Shown here in pieces: positions 26,689 through 35,947 of a stretch of 64,000 nucleotides of DNA; the first letter of the stretch is position 1, and every line of letters begins with the position of its first letter. The stretch covers positions 244,030-308,029 of the forward strand of contig JADKHX010000002.1 in the NCBI GenBank assembly GCA_016721505.1, written 5' to 3'. This DNA is from Rhodocyclaceae bacterium (lineage in GTDB: Bacteria > Pseudomonadota > Gammaproteobacteria > Burkholderiales > Rhodocyclaceae). Both the position numbers and the translations under genes were made by a program. The notes under the pieces were generated by a model. That model had not been told where the DNA came from. It worked only from the letters and a program-made list of their open reading frames with translations, and searched no databases.

Positions 26689-27639
26689 ATGCCCACCACA
26701 AAGACCGAATCAATGCCGCAATCCAACACCCAACTCAGTAAAGAGCTAGGCCAATTTTTGCAGCGCGCCGAGGGCTTGATTGATCGATTGGAAGCTGTGC
26801 TACCCACACCGATTGCACCACCCGACTGGAGCGCCGCCGCGTTTCGTTGGCGACAATCGCATCAGGGTAACGCGGGTGGTCATCTGGAATCCGTACGGCA
26901 TCCACACGGCATACGCTTGACTGACTTGCAAGGCGTTGATGCGCAAAAACTGCGCATCGAGCAAAACACGCGGCAATTTATTGGCGGGCATCCGGCCAAC
27001 AATGTTTTACTCACGGGTGCGCGTGGTACCGGGAAAAGCTCCTTGATAAAAGCCGTGTTGAGCGAATTTTCGGCGCTCGGATTGCGCTTGATTGAAGTGG
27101 AAAAGCAGGATCTGGTGCATCTCGCTGAAATCGTCGATCTGATCGCGGCAAGGCCGGAAAAATTCATTATTTTTTGTGACGATTTGTCGTTTGAATCCGG
27201 CGAGCCGGGCTACAAAGCAATGAAGAGCGTGCTTGATGGTTCGATTGCCGGTATGCCGGAAAACTTGCTGGTATATGCCACGTCGAACCGTCGGCACTTG
27301 ATACCTGAAAATTTTTCTGAGAATCTGGAGACCAAACATATGCCCGATGGCGAGATTCGTCCGGGCGATACCACCGAGGAAAAGATTTCCTTGTCGGAAC
27401 GCTTCGGCATTTGGCTCTCGTTTTATCCTTTCGATCAAAATCACTATCTGGCGATTTGCAATCATTGGCTGGCGAGCTTTGGCGTGAGCGCCAGGCAAAT
27501 TGCCGCTGCACGCCCACAGGCCTTGCTTTGGGCGTTGGAGCGTGGCTCGCGCTCGGGTCGCGTGGCCTGGCAGTTCGCACGGGATTTCGCCGGGCAACAT
27601 GGCAAAAAATCACCACGCAAAATTGCGGCAAAGCGTTGA
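26689..27639 (+). CDS. DUF815 AAA-type ATPase
   Basis: An ATP-binding protein of about 316 residues. Walker A is LLTGARGTGKSSLIKAVL, Walker B is FIIFCDDLSFE, then YKAMKSVLDGSIAG and YATSNRRHLIPE, the DUF815 core. The N-terminal ~75 residues are more variable. The start is at 26689 or the ATG at 26713. It is divergent from mltA with a 32-bp gap. The physiological role of the family is not established. The Nudix gene follows on the same strand. Confidence 0.85.
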   Translation: MPTTKTESMPQSNTQLSKELGQFLQRAEGLIDRLEAVLPTPIAPPDWSAAAFRWRQSHQGNAGGHLESVRHPHGIRLTDLQGVDAQKLRIEQNTRQFIGGHPANNVLLTGARGTGKSSLIKAVLSEFSALGLRLIEVEKQDLVHLAEIVDLIAARPEKFIIFCDDLSFESGEPGYKAMKSVLDGSIAGMPENLLVYATSNRRHLIPENFSENLETKHMPDGEIRPGDTTEEKISLSERFGIWLSFYPFDQNHYLAICNHWLASFGVSARQIAAARPQALLWALERGSRSGRVAWQFARDFAGQHGKKSPRKIAAKR

Positions 27640-27640
27640 T

Positions 27641-27666
27641 TTGCCAGTTGGTGCTGGCGACACGCC
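27641..27666 (-). repeat. dispersed CCAGCACCAACTGG element, copy 8
   Basis: Minus-strand reading gives GGCGTGTCG followed by core CCAGCACCAACTGG (27657-27644) and CAA. It sits in the 40-bp gap between the DUF815 gene and the Nudix gene. Confidence 0.85.
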
Positions 27667-27679
27667 GCAATCGTTATAG

Positions 27680-28645
27680 ATGAAAACCCCAAAAACCGTC
27701 CACGTCGCTGCTGCCGTTATCGAGCGTGCTGATGGAAAATTTCTTCTCGGTCAGCGCGCCGCAGACACAGTGTATGCGGGCTATTGGGAATTTCCCGGTG
27801 GAAAAATCGAAGCGGGCGAAACTGCTCATGCGGCGCTCATCCGTGAGTTGCACGAAGAACTCGGCATTGAGGTCGTCCGCGCCGATCCGTGGTTGCATCG
27901 CGAACATCATTACGAGCACGCGCACGTGCATTTGAATATTTTTCGGGTTCGCCAATGGCACGGTGAGTTGACCGACCGTGTGCACGCCGCACTATCGTGG
28001 GAAACCATAGACCAAACCAAAGTCGCACCGATGCTGCCCGCCAATGCGCCAGTGCTCGCTGCACTGGCCTTGCCGGATTTTTATGGCATTACTCAGGCCG
28101 CGACAATTGGTGTGTCGCAACAGTTGTTGCAACTTCGAGCGGCGCTTGAAAAAGGACTGCGTCTAGTACAAATCCGTGAAGCAACGCTGAGTAACGCTAA
28201 ACGCGAAGAATTTGCGCAATCCGCCATCGACTTATGCCACGAATTCGGCGCGCGAGTTTTGCTTAACACCGATATCGCGTTAGCAGAAAAATGTGGCGCA
28301 GATGGCGTACATCTGAACGCTGCGCAACTAAATTCCTTGCACCACCGACCGGCATTCGCGCTGGTCGGCGCCTCATGTCATAGCGCAGCGGAACTGGCTC
28401 AAGCAGCGGCGCTTCACTGCGATTTCGCTGTGCTTGGCGCAGTCAAACCAACCGCGTCCCATCCGTCACAAAGCGGCATCGGCTGGGACAAATTTTCAGC
28501 GCTACTAGCTGCCGAACATGCCACGCCGCCCCTGCCAATTTATGCGATTGGTGGGCTTACAAAATCCGACCTCGATAATGCACGTCGTGCTGGCGCCCAT
28601 GGTATCGCCGCCATTCGCGCTGCGTGGGTTACACCACAGACTTAA
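27680..28645 (+). CDS. Nudix hydrolase fused to thiamine-phosphate-synthase-like domain
   Basis: The N-terminal MutT domain (1-130) has the Nudix box GGKIEAGETAHAALIRELHEELGI (shown in two parts: GGKIEAGETAHAALI and RELHEELGI). It would hydrolyse oxidised dGTP as MutT does. The C-terminal domain (about 135-321) is a TIM-barrel ThiE/TenI-like fold with VQIREATLS, LLNTDIALAEKCGADGVHL and YAIGGLTKSDL. This two-domain arrangement is common in betaproteobacterial and gammaproteobacterial MutT homologues, and the ThiE-like part often lacks proven activity. The DUF6279 lipoprotein starts 28 bp downstream. Confidence 0.88.
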   Translation: MKTPKTVHVAAAVIERADGKFLLGQRAADTVYAGYWEFPGGKIEAGETAHAALIRELHEELGIEVVRADPWLHREHHYEHAHVHLNIFRVRQWHGELTDRVHAALSWETIDQTKVAPMLPANAPVLAALALPDFYGITQAATIGVSQQLLQLRAALEKGLRLVQIREATLSNAKREEFAQSAIDLCHEFGARVLLNTDIALAEKCGADGVHLNAAQLNSLHHRPAFALVGASCHSAAELAQAAALHCDFAVLGAVKPTASHPSQSGIGWDKFSALLAAEHATPPLPIYAIGGLTKSDLDNARRAGAHGIAAIRAAWVTPQT

Positions 28646-28673
28646 TCTCAACTTCGCGGCGAAAATACCTTCT

Positions 28674-29579
28674 ATGAAATCAACCATTCAGTCTTCATTG
28701 TCGCGCTACTCACACATCATCGCGCTGGTCGTCTTAGTTTGTTTGCAAGGCTGTAGCACGATCAAGCTGGGCTACAACAATGCTCCCAGTTTGGCCTATT
28801 GGTGGCTCGACGACTATGTCGATTTTGATGCCACACAAAGCAAGCAAGTACGTGAGGAATTGGAACGCTTGCATCAATGGCATCGCGCCACCGAGCTTCC
28901 AAAAATTGAAGCCTTGTTGCAGCGGGCGCAAATCATGGTGGCCAGCGATGTAACGCCGGCGCAGGCCTGCGTGGTGTTGGCCGACACACGGGCACGAATC
29001 GCGGCAGCGACCGATCAGACGGTCTCAGGTGTGGCGCTTGTAGCGGCAACAATTAGCCCCGCACAACGCCAACACATTGCGCGCAAGTTTGAGAAAAGCA
29101 ATGCCACTTGGCAGGAAGATTGGAACGAAGGTACTGTCGAGGAACGCCAAGCCAAGCGCCTCAAGGCTGCCGTGGAAAACGCCGAGCAACTTTATGATTC
29201 ACTCAACGAGAAGCAAACCGCGCTGCTGCGCGAACTTGATGCTGCGTCTGGCTACGATCCCAACATTTCCTTCAAGGAGCGCCTGCGTCGCCAAAAAGAT
29301 CTGTTGCAAACACTCGCCCGCATCAACCCGGCCAACGCCGCCGACAAACCAGACCCGGCTCAGGCCAGCATCTATATCCAAGAATATTTGGCGCGAAATG
29401 CCAGCTCACCCGATCCGGTATATCGCGCTTTCGCCGAAAAAATGTATGCCGAATCCTGCAATGCGTTCGCAATCGTGCATAACAGCACCACCGCGAAACA
29501 ACGCGAACGTGCAATCAAACGCATCGCCGCTTATGCGCGAGACGCGCGCGACTTAATGGCGTTAAAAGATATCAAATAG
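28674..29579 (+). CDS. DUF6279-type lipoprotein
   Basis: A predicted lipoprotein of about 301 residues with signal sequence IIALVVLVCLQGC (lipobox Cys) and then STIKLGYNNAPSLAYWWLDDYVDFD, the conserved start of this family. The rest is helical, with LERLHQWHR, WNEGTVEERQAKRLK and FKERLRRQKDLLQTLA. The start is the ATG at 28674; a longer in-frame start overlaps the Nudix gene and lacks a signal peptide. The function is unknown. Family members are periplasm-facing lipoproteins in beta- and gammaproteobacteria. Confidence 0.8.
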   Translation: MKSTIQSSLSRYSHIIALVVLVCLQGCSTIKLGYNNAPSLAYWWLDDYVDFDATQSKQVREELERLHQWHRATELPKIEALLQRAQIMVASDVTPAQACVVLADTRARIAAATDQTVSGVALVAATISPAQRQHIARKFEKSNATWQEDWNEGTVEERQAKRLKAAVENAEQLYDSLNEKQTALLRELDAASGYDPNISFKERLRRQKDLLQTLARINPANAADKPDPAQASIYIQEYLARNASSPDPVYRAFAEKMYAESCNAFAIVHNSTTAKQRERAIKRIAAYARDARDLMALKDIK

Positions 29580-29591
29580 CCGCCAGTTAAG

Positions 29592-30329
29592 TCAGCGCTT
29601 AGGCTTGCTCATCCGTTCCAGCATATCGTCCGGCAAACCAAACGGCATGGTGCGTTCGAAACACAGCGCTTCCTCTCGCGTGCGCTTCGCCCCCGCAGCA
29701 ATCAGCGCTTTGTCGATACAATTGGTACCTGCCGAATTCCGCAAAATTTCAGCCGCGAGCGAGGCAACGGCGGTATTCAACGCCTCATCCGCCACACAAT
29801 CATCAACCAAGCCAATTGCGTGCGCCGCCGAGCCGCTTAAGCGACGACTAGTGAACATTAACTCCTTGGCCTTGGCGCGACCAACGCGTTCGGGCAAGCG
29901 CACCGACATGCCCCAGATCGGCGCCAATCCCCACTGACCATGCGTGTCACCGATCAGCGCCGTTTCGGCCGCCACCAGCAGATCACAGCCCAGCGCCAGC
30001 TCCAGCCCGCCAGTCAGGCAATGCCCCTGTATCCGCGCTATCGTCGGTTGCGGTAGCGCCTCCAAGGCATCGATTGTCTGCGCCTCGAATTCTGGCGTTG
30101 GCCCATGCTCGCCGGCGGCAATCGCCGGCAAATCATGCCCGGCACAAAACGAGCGGCCATTGCCCGTCAGTACCACACAATGAATCGTCTTGTCCTGTGC
30201 AATCGCGTCGATATGCGCTCTGAGTTCGATAAACAATTGCGGTGTCAGCGCATTGAGTTTGTCCGGACGGTTGAGTGTCAGCGTGGCCAGCCCTGCAGCA
30301 TCACTACGAATCACTAAATCAGTGCTCAT
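29592..30329 (-). CDS. enoyl-CoA hydratase/isomerase family protein
   Basis: A crotonase-fold protein of 245 residues. The oxyanion-hole segments are SFCAGHDLPAI and IQGHCLTGGLELALGCD. The first catalytic Glu (GGLELA) is present. The second Glu of classical hydratases is replaced in DTHGQWGLAPIW, so hydratase activity is uncertain and isomerase or hydrolase activity is possible. It is the last minus-strand gene of the acyl-CoA block. Confidence 0.85.
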   Translation of the reverse strand: MSTDLVIRSDAAGLATLTLNRPDKLNALTPQLFIELRAHIDAIAQDKTIHCVVLTGNGRSFCAGHDLPAIAAGEHGPTPEFEAQTIDALEALPQPTIARIQGHCLTGGLELALGCDLLVAAETALIGDTHGQWGLAPIWGMSVRLPERVGRAKAKELMFTSRRLSGSAAHAIGLVDDCVADEALNTAVASLAAEILRNSAGTNCIDKALIAAGAKRTREEALCFERTMPFGLPDDMLERMSKPKR

Positions 30330-30412
30330 TCATTCTCCTGAATTCGTCATCCATCACTAGCCCCCTGCACCTTGCCCAGTCCCTTAGGACTCTGTCAGTC
30401 GCTCGGCCCTGC

Positions 30413-30691
30413 TCACTGAGTTGCAATGATCTTAGACATCGCTGCCCAAGTTTCGCAATCCGATCCTGGGCGCGAACGGTTGTCATTGACGACCTTTTCA
30501 ACACGCTCCATCAGCTCACGATGCTGCCGCTTCTCGTTGTCATTTTGCAAAGGCGTAGACCGCATTACCTGCAGCATGCCGGTCACCATCTCGCGGCATT
30601 GAGCTTCGGTAGGTGACTTGTATTCTGCAAATGCTGACCCTGACGCAATTAGGAATACCACCAGGACGAGCAGGTTTTTTTGAGTATTCAT
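30413..30691 (-). CDS. small secreted protein, unknown
   Basis: A 92-residue product from the ATG at 30691. The signal peptide is NLLVLVVFLIASGSAFA, followed by a short helical mature region with two Cys (AQCREMVTGML and GSDCETWAAM) that could form one disulfide. No family is recognised. A longer in-frame extension upstream overlaps the acyl-CoA synthetase end and is rejected. Confidence 0.65.
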   Translation of the reverse strand: MNTQKNLLVLVVFLIASGSAFAEYKSPTEAQCREMVTGMLQVMRSTPLQNDNEKRQHRELMERVEKVVNDNRSRPGSDCETWAAMSKIIATQ

Positions 30692-30831
30692 TTGGTGACT
30701 CCTGACGAAACGGTGAAACGGGCAGGTTGTTCTTGATAGCCGCACAGCGATCGGCGTATTGAATTTCCAGCTACACCTGAACAATGAAATACGTGGAGTG
30801 ACGGGGCGCTGAAATGACCCGGCGATAAAGC

Positions 30832-32541
30832 CTAGTCTACCCACACCACTTTCTCCCGCCGTTTTGCCCATCCCTCAAAATCATTGGCAAAGCGTGCTTC
30901 AATCTGCGCCCGTTTGACTTTCAAGGTCGGGGTGAGCAAACCATTTTCCGGTGTCCATGCCTTGGTCGTCACTGCGACACAATCAAGTTGCTCGTGTGCA
31001 TCGAGCGTGGCATTGATCTTGTCCAGATGCGCACTGAATTCCGCCACCAGCTTCGGCTTGTTTTGCGCCAATTCGCGCACTGCAACTTCATTCAGCACGA
31101 TTAATCCTAGCGGTTGCGACATGCTCGAACCGACCACCAGGCAGGAATCGATGGCCTCATGCTGCGAAAGCTTGTGTTCGATCGGTCCTGGCGCAACGTA
31201 TTTGCCTTTGCTGGTTTTGAAATTGTCTTTGATACGACCGACGATGGTGAGCCGGTCGTTGGCATCAATTACTCCTTTGTCGCCGGTTTTTAACCAACCA
31301 TCTGCGGTGAATAATTCAGCAGTGAGTTCGGGTGCTTTGTAGTAGCCCAAGGTGGCCGCAGGGCTGAGTACTTGGACTTCGCCGGTCTCCGGGTCGATAC
31401 GATGATCGACACCATCGGCGGCCATGCCCACGGTACCCGGTGCGTGACCGCCGACCTTGGTGCTGTGCGAGGTGCAGCCCAGCTCGGTCATGCCGTAGCC
31501 TTCATGCATTTCGAGCCCCAAGGCTTTGTACCACTCGATTAAATCGCTCGCCATCGGCGCACTGCCGCTACCGATTAATCTTGCATGATCAAGACCTAGC
31601 TGCTTCACAATTTTTCGCCGTACAAAATAGCCCAGCACCGGTGTTTTGAGCATGCGGCTTAGTTTTTTTTGCGGGATCTTTGCCAAAATTCCTTGCTGAA
31701 ATTTCAACCACAATCTCGGTACCGAGACAAAGGCATTGGGTCTTGCGCGGCGCAAATCGGTGGCGAAACTGGTGAGCGATTCAGCGAAAAAAACCTGATA
31801 GCCAAAGTACAGGGAACTAAGCTCAAGGACTGAACGTTCCATGATATGGGCGAGCGGCAAATAAGACAGCGCGCGGTCTTCAGGCGTGTAATCGGAATGC
31901 GCCACCACAGTCAGCAGTCCTGCAGCCAGTGTGTCAAAGCTATGCATCGCACCTTTGGCCGTGCCGGTGGTGCCCGAGGTATATACCAATGTCGCCAGAT
32001 CGCCGCCGTGGCGCACCGGCGAACCGGCCAGCGGTTCGGTAGTTGCTACGATGGTGTCCCAATCTGTGGTGGCGCGCTTGGCCACTGCCTCGGGTGCCAG
32101 AGGCAAGGTGATGATAGTCATGCCTTCAGGAACACCACCAAGCAAGCCAATGTCGTCGAGCTTGCCGACAAAGCAGGCGACCGATTCGCTGTGATTGGCA
32201 ATCTGCAAAATGTTGTCGGCGGTGAGCAATGGATACAGTGGAACACTCACGTAGCCCGCCATCCAGATCGCCAGATCGGCCATGATCCAACCCGCGCTGT
32301 TCTTACCAAGGATGGCAACCTTGCTACCCGGTTCCCAGCCTTGGGCTTGCAACCATGCCGCCACTTTCCGCGTTTCGATTCCCACTTGTCGCCAGCTGTA
32401 TTCCCGCAGTTGGCCGCCATCGAACGGTTGAGTGAAATAGATCTTGTCGGGGCTGGTTGCTTCCCAATGATAGAAGCGCTGCAGGGGCAAATCAGTTTTG
32501 GCTATTTGCGGCGCACGGGCGCCAGGCGAACGTATGGTCAT
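30832..32541 (-). CDS. AMP-dependent acyl-CoA synthetase (long-chain type)
   Basis: Activates a fatty acid to acyl-CoA with ATP. The start is the ATG at 32541 with RBS AAGGAG seven bases upstream. Signatures: A3 motif LVYTSGTTGTAKGAMHS, SYLPLAHIMERS, A5-like EGYGMTELG, A7/A8 TADGWLKTGDKG and VGRIKDNFKTSKGKYVAPGP. At 569 residues it is typical of AMP-forming long-chain synthetases. It lies 60 bp downstream of the DUF1289 gene in the same direction and would supply substrate to the acyl-CoA dehydrogenases here. The exact chain-length preference cannot be read from sequence. Confidence 0.9.
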   Translation of the reverse strand: MTIRSPGARAPQIAKTDLPLQRFYHWEATSPDKIYFTQPFDGGQLREYSWRQVGIETRKVAAWLQAQGWEPGSKVAILGKNSAGWIMADLAIWMAGYVSVPLYPLLTADNILQIANHSESVACFVGKLDDIGLLGGVPEGMTIITLPLAPEAVAKRATTDWDTIVATTEPLAGSPVRHGGDLATLVYTSGTTGTAKGAMHSFDTLAAGLLTVVAHSDYTPEDRALSYLPLAHIMERSVLELSSLYFGYQVFFAESLTSFATDLRRARPNAFVSVPRLWLKFQQGILAKIPQKKLSRMLKTPVLGYFVRRKIVKQLGLDHARLIGSGSAPMASDLIEWYKALGLEMHEGYGMTELGCTSHSTKVGGHAPGTVGMAADGVDHRIDPETGEVQVLSPAATLGYYKAPELTAELFTADGWLKTGDKGVIDANDRLTIVGRIKDNFKTSKGKYVAPGPIEHKLSQHEAIDSCLVVGSSMSQPLGLIVLNEVAVRELAQNKPKLVAEFSAHLDKINATLDAHEQLDCVAVTTKAWTPENGLLTPTLKVKRAQIEARFANDFEGWAKRREKVVWVD

Positions 32542-32601
32542 GCGAACTCTCCTTTGCAGCGATTGCCATTTTTTCCTCCCGTTCAAGCGGAGGAACTGGT
32601 T

Positions 32602-32805
32602 TTATTTTTCGAGTTTACCGGTCTCTGTCGACACCGGTACATGGCGCCCATCAGCAATGCGTTCATCAACTATTGCCAGTGTTGTCTGTTTTTCGGCTTC
32701 ACTGGCGCTTGGCCAGCCAGAAATTTCTTCCATGGTCCGCCCGCAGCCTTCGCACATACCGCTGAAATCGTCGATACGACAAATTCCGATGCAGGGAGAG
32801 CTCAT
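32602..32805 (-). CDS. DUF1289 small Cys-rich protein
   Basis: A 67-residue protein with the family pattern SSPCIGICRIDDFSGMCEGC followed by GRTMEEISGW. Four Cys suggest a metal site. An AAGGAG RBS lies before the ATG at 32805. The function of DUF1289 is unknown. It lies between liuE and the acyl-CoA synthetase. Confidence 0.9.
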   Translation of the reverse strand: MSSPCIGICRIDDFSGMCEGCGRTMEEISGWPSASEAEKQTTLAIVDERIADGRHVPVSTETGKLEK

Positions 32806-32855
32806 GACTCCTTCCTTCGGAATGAGTCATTCCCGAATAATGCGCTATCCCCCCG

Positions 32856-32878
32856 ACCCCCTTTCCGGGAAAGGGGGT
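32856..32878. repeat. 11-bp-arm near-perfect palindrome
   Basis: ACCCCCTTTCC and GGAAAGGGGGT flank a single central G. It lies in the 145-bp gap between liuE and the DUF1289 gene. There is no T-run on the minus strand after it. It may be a dispersed repeat or a weak terminator; only one copy was seen in the window. Confidence 0.6.
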
Positions 32879-32950
32879 GACTATTTGTGGCGCGTGCTAC
32901 GCACACGCAAAATAAGCAGTCGGACACAGTTTCTAGTCTGCCATGTCGCG

Positions 32951-33868
32951 CTACGCCGCCACGCTAGCCCGCTTGGCGATCACCGCACGGGCGACGCGCG
33001 ATGCCGGTTCGCGGCCTAGCTCTTTGGAAATCCACTCTGCCGTATCAATCAGCGATATCAAATCCACGCCGCTATCGATACCCAATCCTTTGAGCAACCA
33101 GACCAGATCTTCGGTCGCCACATTGCCCGAAGCGCCTGCAGCATACGGGCAACCGCCGAGGCCAGCGACAGAGCTATCGAAGGCTGACACGCCGAGTTGT
33201 AATGCCGAATAAATATTGGCAACCGCCATGCCCCAGGTGTCGTGGAAATGGCCGGCGATTTTTTTCAGCGGCACGCGTCGGGCCACCGCTTCTATCATCA
33301 CTTTGGTTTTCTCTGGCGTGCCGCTGCCGATGGTATCGCCCAAGGAAACTTCGTAGCAACCCATATCGAATAACGCGTGGGCAACCTCGGCCACGGCGGT
33401 TGGCGCGATCTCGCCTTGATAGGGACAACCGAGCACGCAGGAAACATAGCCACGCACTTTTACATCGGCTTCTTTGGCAGCGGCGACCATAGGCCGAAAG
33501 CGCTCCAACGATTCGGCAATCGAGCAATTGATATTTTTTTGTGAGAAAGTTTCGGAGGCGGCGCCAAACACCGCGACTTCCTTGGCGCCCGCTGCCAGAG
33601 CGGCTTCCAGCCCACGCAGGTTGGGAGTTAGCACCGGATAACTCACGCCGGGCAAGCGCTCCATACCGGCCATAACTTTGGCTGCATCGGCCATTTGCGG
33701 CACCCATTTGGGTGAAACAAATGCCGTTGCCTCTATGGATTTGAGCCCCGACTCACCAAGGCGGCGAATCAATTCAATCTTGGTCGCAGTGCTGACTTTG
33801 TGCGATTCGTTTTGCAGGCCGTCACGCGGGCCAACTTCAATAATGCGAACTCTGCTGGGAAGGGACAT
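32951..33868 (-). CDS. liuE: hydroxymethylglutaryl-CoA lyase
   Basis: A TIM-barrel aldolase that splits HMG-CoA to acetoacetate and acetyl-CoA, the last step of leucine degradation. Signatures are IIEVGPRDGLQNE (metal-binding Asp), AFVSPKWVPQMAD, VSLGDTIGSGTP, HFHDTWGMA (metal His pair) and the catalytic Cys loop GLGGCPYAAGASGNVATED. At 305 residues the length is typical. It lies 51 bp after liuD in the same direction. Confidence 0.95.
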   Translation of the reverse strand: MSLPSRVRIIEVGPRDGLQNESHKVSTATKIELIRRLGESGLKSIEATAFVSPKWVPQMADAAKVMAGMERLPGVSYPVLTPNLRGLEAALAAGAKEVAVFGAASETFSQKNINCSIAESLERFRPMVAAAKEADVKVRGYVSCVLGCPYQGEIAPTAVAEVAHALFDMGCYEVSLGDTIGSGTPEKTKVMIEAVARRVPLKKIAGHFHDTWGMAVANIYSALQLGVSAFDSSVAGLGGCPYAAGASGNVATEDLVWLLKGLGIDSGVDLISLIDTAEWISKELGREPASRVARAVIAKRASVAA

Positions 33869-33919
33869 GGTGGCTTGGATGTTAGTCGAAAGGGTTGCTG
33901 CGCTTGCATCTATTCGCGC

Positions 33920-35929
33920 TTAGCTTGGCACAAATTCTACTAGCTCAGCACCGTCTCCGACCTGTTCACCGACTGCAAAACGGAAGGACTTTACGATTCC
34001 TGCAACAGGTGCGGCGATCGTGTGTTCCATTTTCATCGCTTCGAGAATCAGCAGTGGCGCACCTTTCTCCACCGTCTGCCCAACCGCAGCAATCAAAGCG
34101 ATGACCTTGCCGGGCATCGGTGCGGTTAAGCCGCCTTCTGCACCACCACTGCTGGCGACATGGAACAAGGGATCGACGACCGCAAAAACAAAACTCATGC
34201 CGTCGATAAACACATGCCTCTTTTCGCCGGCGGCTATTACGGTCGCAGTCAAACGCCGACCATCAATATCGACGCGCATCGCGCCGGCGCCAAGTTGCTG
34301 TGCGCTGACCGGCGAAACATTTCCATCGATGGCCAAAGTAAATCCGGCACGTGTGTAAGCACCAACCACCACGCACTCATGCTCACCCGAGCGCAAATGT
34401 ACGCGCCGCTCGGCGGCGCCATTCATGCGCCAACCATCGCGCGTTGCCCACGGTGAATGCGGGTCACTGCTACTTGTCGCATTGGTCGCAGCGTGTTGGC
34501 GATCGCGCAATAATTCGGCCAACGCCGCCATTCTCCATGCATCGCTTGAAGGCTTGCCGCTGGCCGGAAACAGAAATGTCTTTTCGCGCTCAATCAAGCC
34601 GGTATCAAGATCCGCTTGCGAAAAAGCAGGGGAGGCCACTAAGCGCGACAAAAACCCAATGTTGTTGGCGACGCCTACCACGCGATAGTCGGCCAAAGCT
34701 TGCAGCATGCGGGCGAGCGCCGCATCGCGCGAATTTCTACCGCTGTCATCCCAAACAATCAGCTTGGCAATCATCGGGTCATACCACGGCGTGATTTCGT
34801 CGCCCTGCTCAACGCCGGTATCGACTCGCACATGCATGGACTCCGCTGGCGGCGCAAGATGAATCAGCTTACCCGTCGATGGCAAAAATCCTTTGTCTGG
34901 ATCTTCTGCATACACACGCGCTTCCAAGGCGTGGCCGCGGATTTGAATTTGCTCTTGCATCAATGGCAGCGTGTCACCAGCACCAACTCGCAATTGCCAT
35001 TCGACCAAATCCAGTCCGGTAATCATTTCGGTCACCGGATGTTCGACTTGAAGGCGGGTGTTCATTTCCATGAAGTAAAACGTGCCATCGTTATTGACGA
35101 TGAACTCCACCGTGCCGGCGCCAACGTAATTCACTGCCTTGGCCGCATCCACCGCCGCCTTGCCCATTTGCGCACGGCGCTCCGCTGTCATGCCTGGTGC
35201 CGGGGCCTCTTCCAACACTTTTTGATGTCGCCTTTGCACCGAGCAATCACGCTCGAATAGATGCACGCAATTGCCATGGCTATCGCCAAAGATTTGGAAT
35301 TCAATATGCCGCGGGCGCTGCAAATATTTTTCTATCAATACATGCTCATCGTTGAAACTGGATTTCGCTTCGCGCTTGCACGACGCTAATGCGTCAAAAA
35401 ATTCAGCCGATGCATTCACCGCCCGCATGCCTTTGCCGCCACCGCCTGCAGCGGCTTTGATGAGTACTGGATAGCCAATTGCGTCAGCTTGTTGTTTGAG
35501 AAATTCTGGTTCTTGATTGTCGCCGTGGTACCCGGGCGTGAGCGGCACACCGGCTTTTTCCATCAATTTCTTAGCCTCGGATTTACTACCCATCGCGTGT
35601 ATTGCCGCTACCGGTGGGCCAATGAAAACAATGCCATTTTTCTCACACGCCCGCGCGAACTCTTCGTTCTCAGACAAAAAACCATAACCTGGATGTACCG
35701 CTTGCGCACCGGTAGATTTCGCCGCTGCGATGATTTTCTCGGCAACTAGATAAGACGATTTCGCTGCCGCTGGACCGATGCAAACCGCTTCGTCGGCCAA
35801 GCGCACATGGCGTGCGCCAGCGTCAGCTTCCGAATAAACCGCTACTGTACGAATGCCCATGCGTCGCGCCGTTTTGATTACTCGGCAGGCGATTTCTCCC
35901 CGGTTCGCAATAAGGATTTTGTTGAACAT
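33920..35929 (-). CDS. liuD: methylcrotonyl-CoA carboxylase biotin-containing subunit
   Basis: The biotin carboxylase/biotin carrier subunit. The N-terminal BC domain begins FNKILIANRGEIACRVIKTA. The ATP-grasp region has KAAAGGGGKGMR and the core has EMNTRLQVEHPVTE. The BCCP domain at the C-terminus has biotinyl Lys in LEAMKMEHTI. At 669 residues it is the usual size of MCC alpha. Residues LRVGAGDTLPL coincide with dispersed element copy 9 without changing the length relative to relatives as remembered. It uses ATP and bicarbonate, and partners LiuB. Confidence 0.93.
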   Translation of the reverse strand: MFNKILIANRGEIACRVIKTARRMGIRTVAVYSEADAGARHVRLADEAVCIGPAAAKSSYLVAEKIIAAAKSTGAQAVHPGYGFLSENEEFARACEKNGIVFIGPPVAAIHAMGSKSEAKKLMEKAGVPLTPGYHGDNQEPEFLKQQADAIGYPVLIKAAAGGGGKGMRAVNASAEFFDALASCKREAKSSFNDEHVLIEKYLQRPRHIEFQIFGDSHGNCVHLFERDCSVQRRHQKVLEEAPAPGMTAERRAQMGKAAVDAAKAVNYVGAGTVEFIVNNDGTFYFMEMNTRLQVEHPVTEMITGLDLVEWQLRVGAGDTLPLMQEQIQIRGHALEARVYAEDPDKGFLPSTGKLIHLAPPAESMHVRVDTGVEQGDEITPWYDPMIAKLIVWDDSGRNSRDAALARMLQALADYRVVGVANNIGFLSRLVASPAFSQADLDTGLIEREKTFLFPASGKPSSDAWRMAALAELLRDRQHAATNATSSSDPHSPWATRDGWRMNGAAERRVHLRSGEHECVVVGAYTRAGFTLAIDGNVSPVSAQQLGAGAMRVDIDGRRLTATVIAAGEKRHVFIDGMSFVFAVVDPLFHVASSGGAEGGLTAPMPGKVIALIAAVGQTVEKGAPLLILEAMKMEHTIAAPVAGIVKSFRFAVGEQVGDGAELVEFVPS
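34967..34993 (+). repeat. dispersed CCAGCACCAACTGG element, copy 9 (inside liuD)
   Basis: GCAGCGTGTCA precedes CCAGCACCAACTCG (34977-34990). In the liuD frame (minus) it encodes RVGAGDTL. Confidence 0.75.
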
Positions 35930-35947
35930 CTACACGCTCCGATGCAG

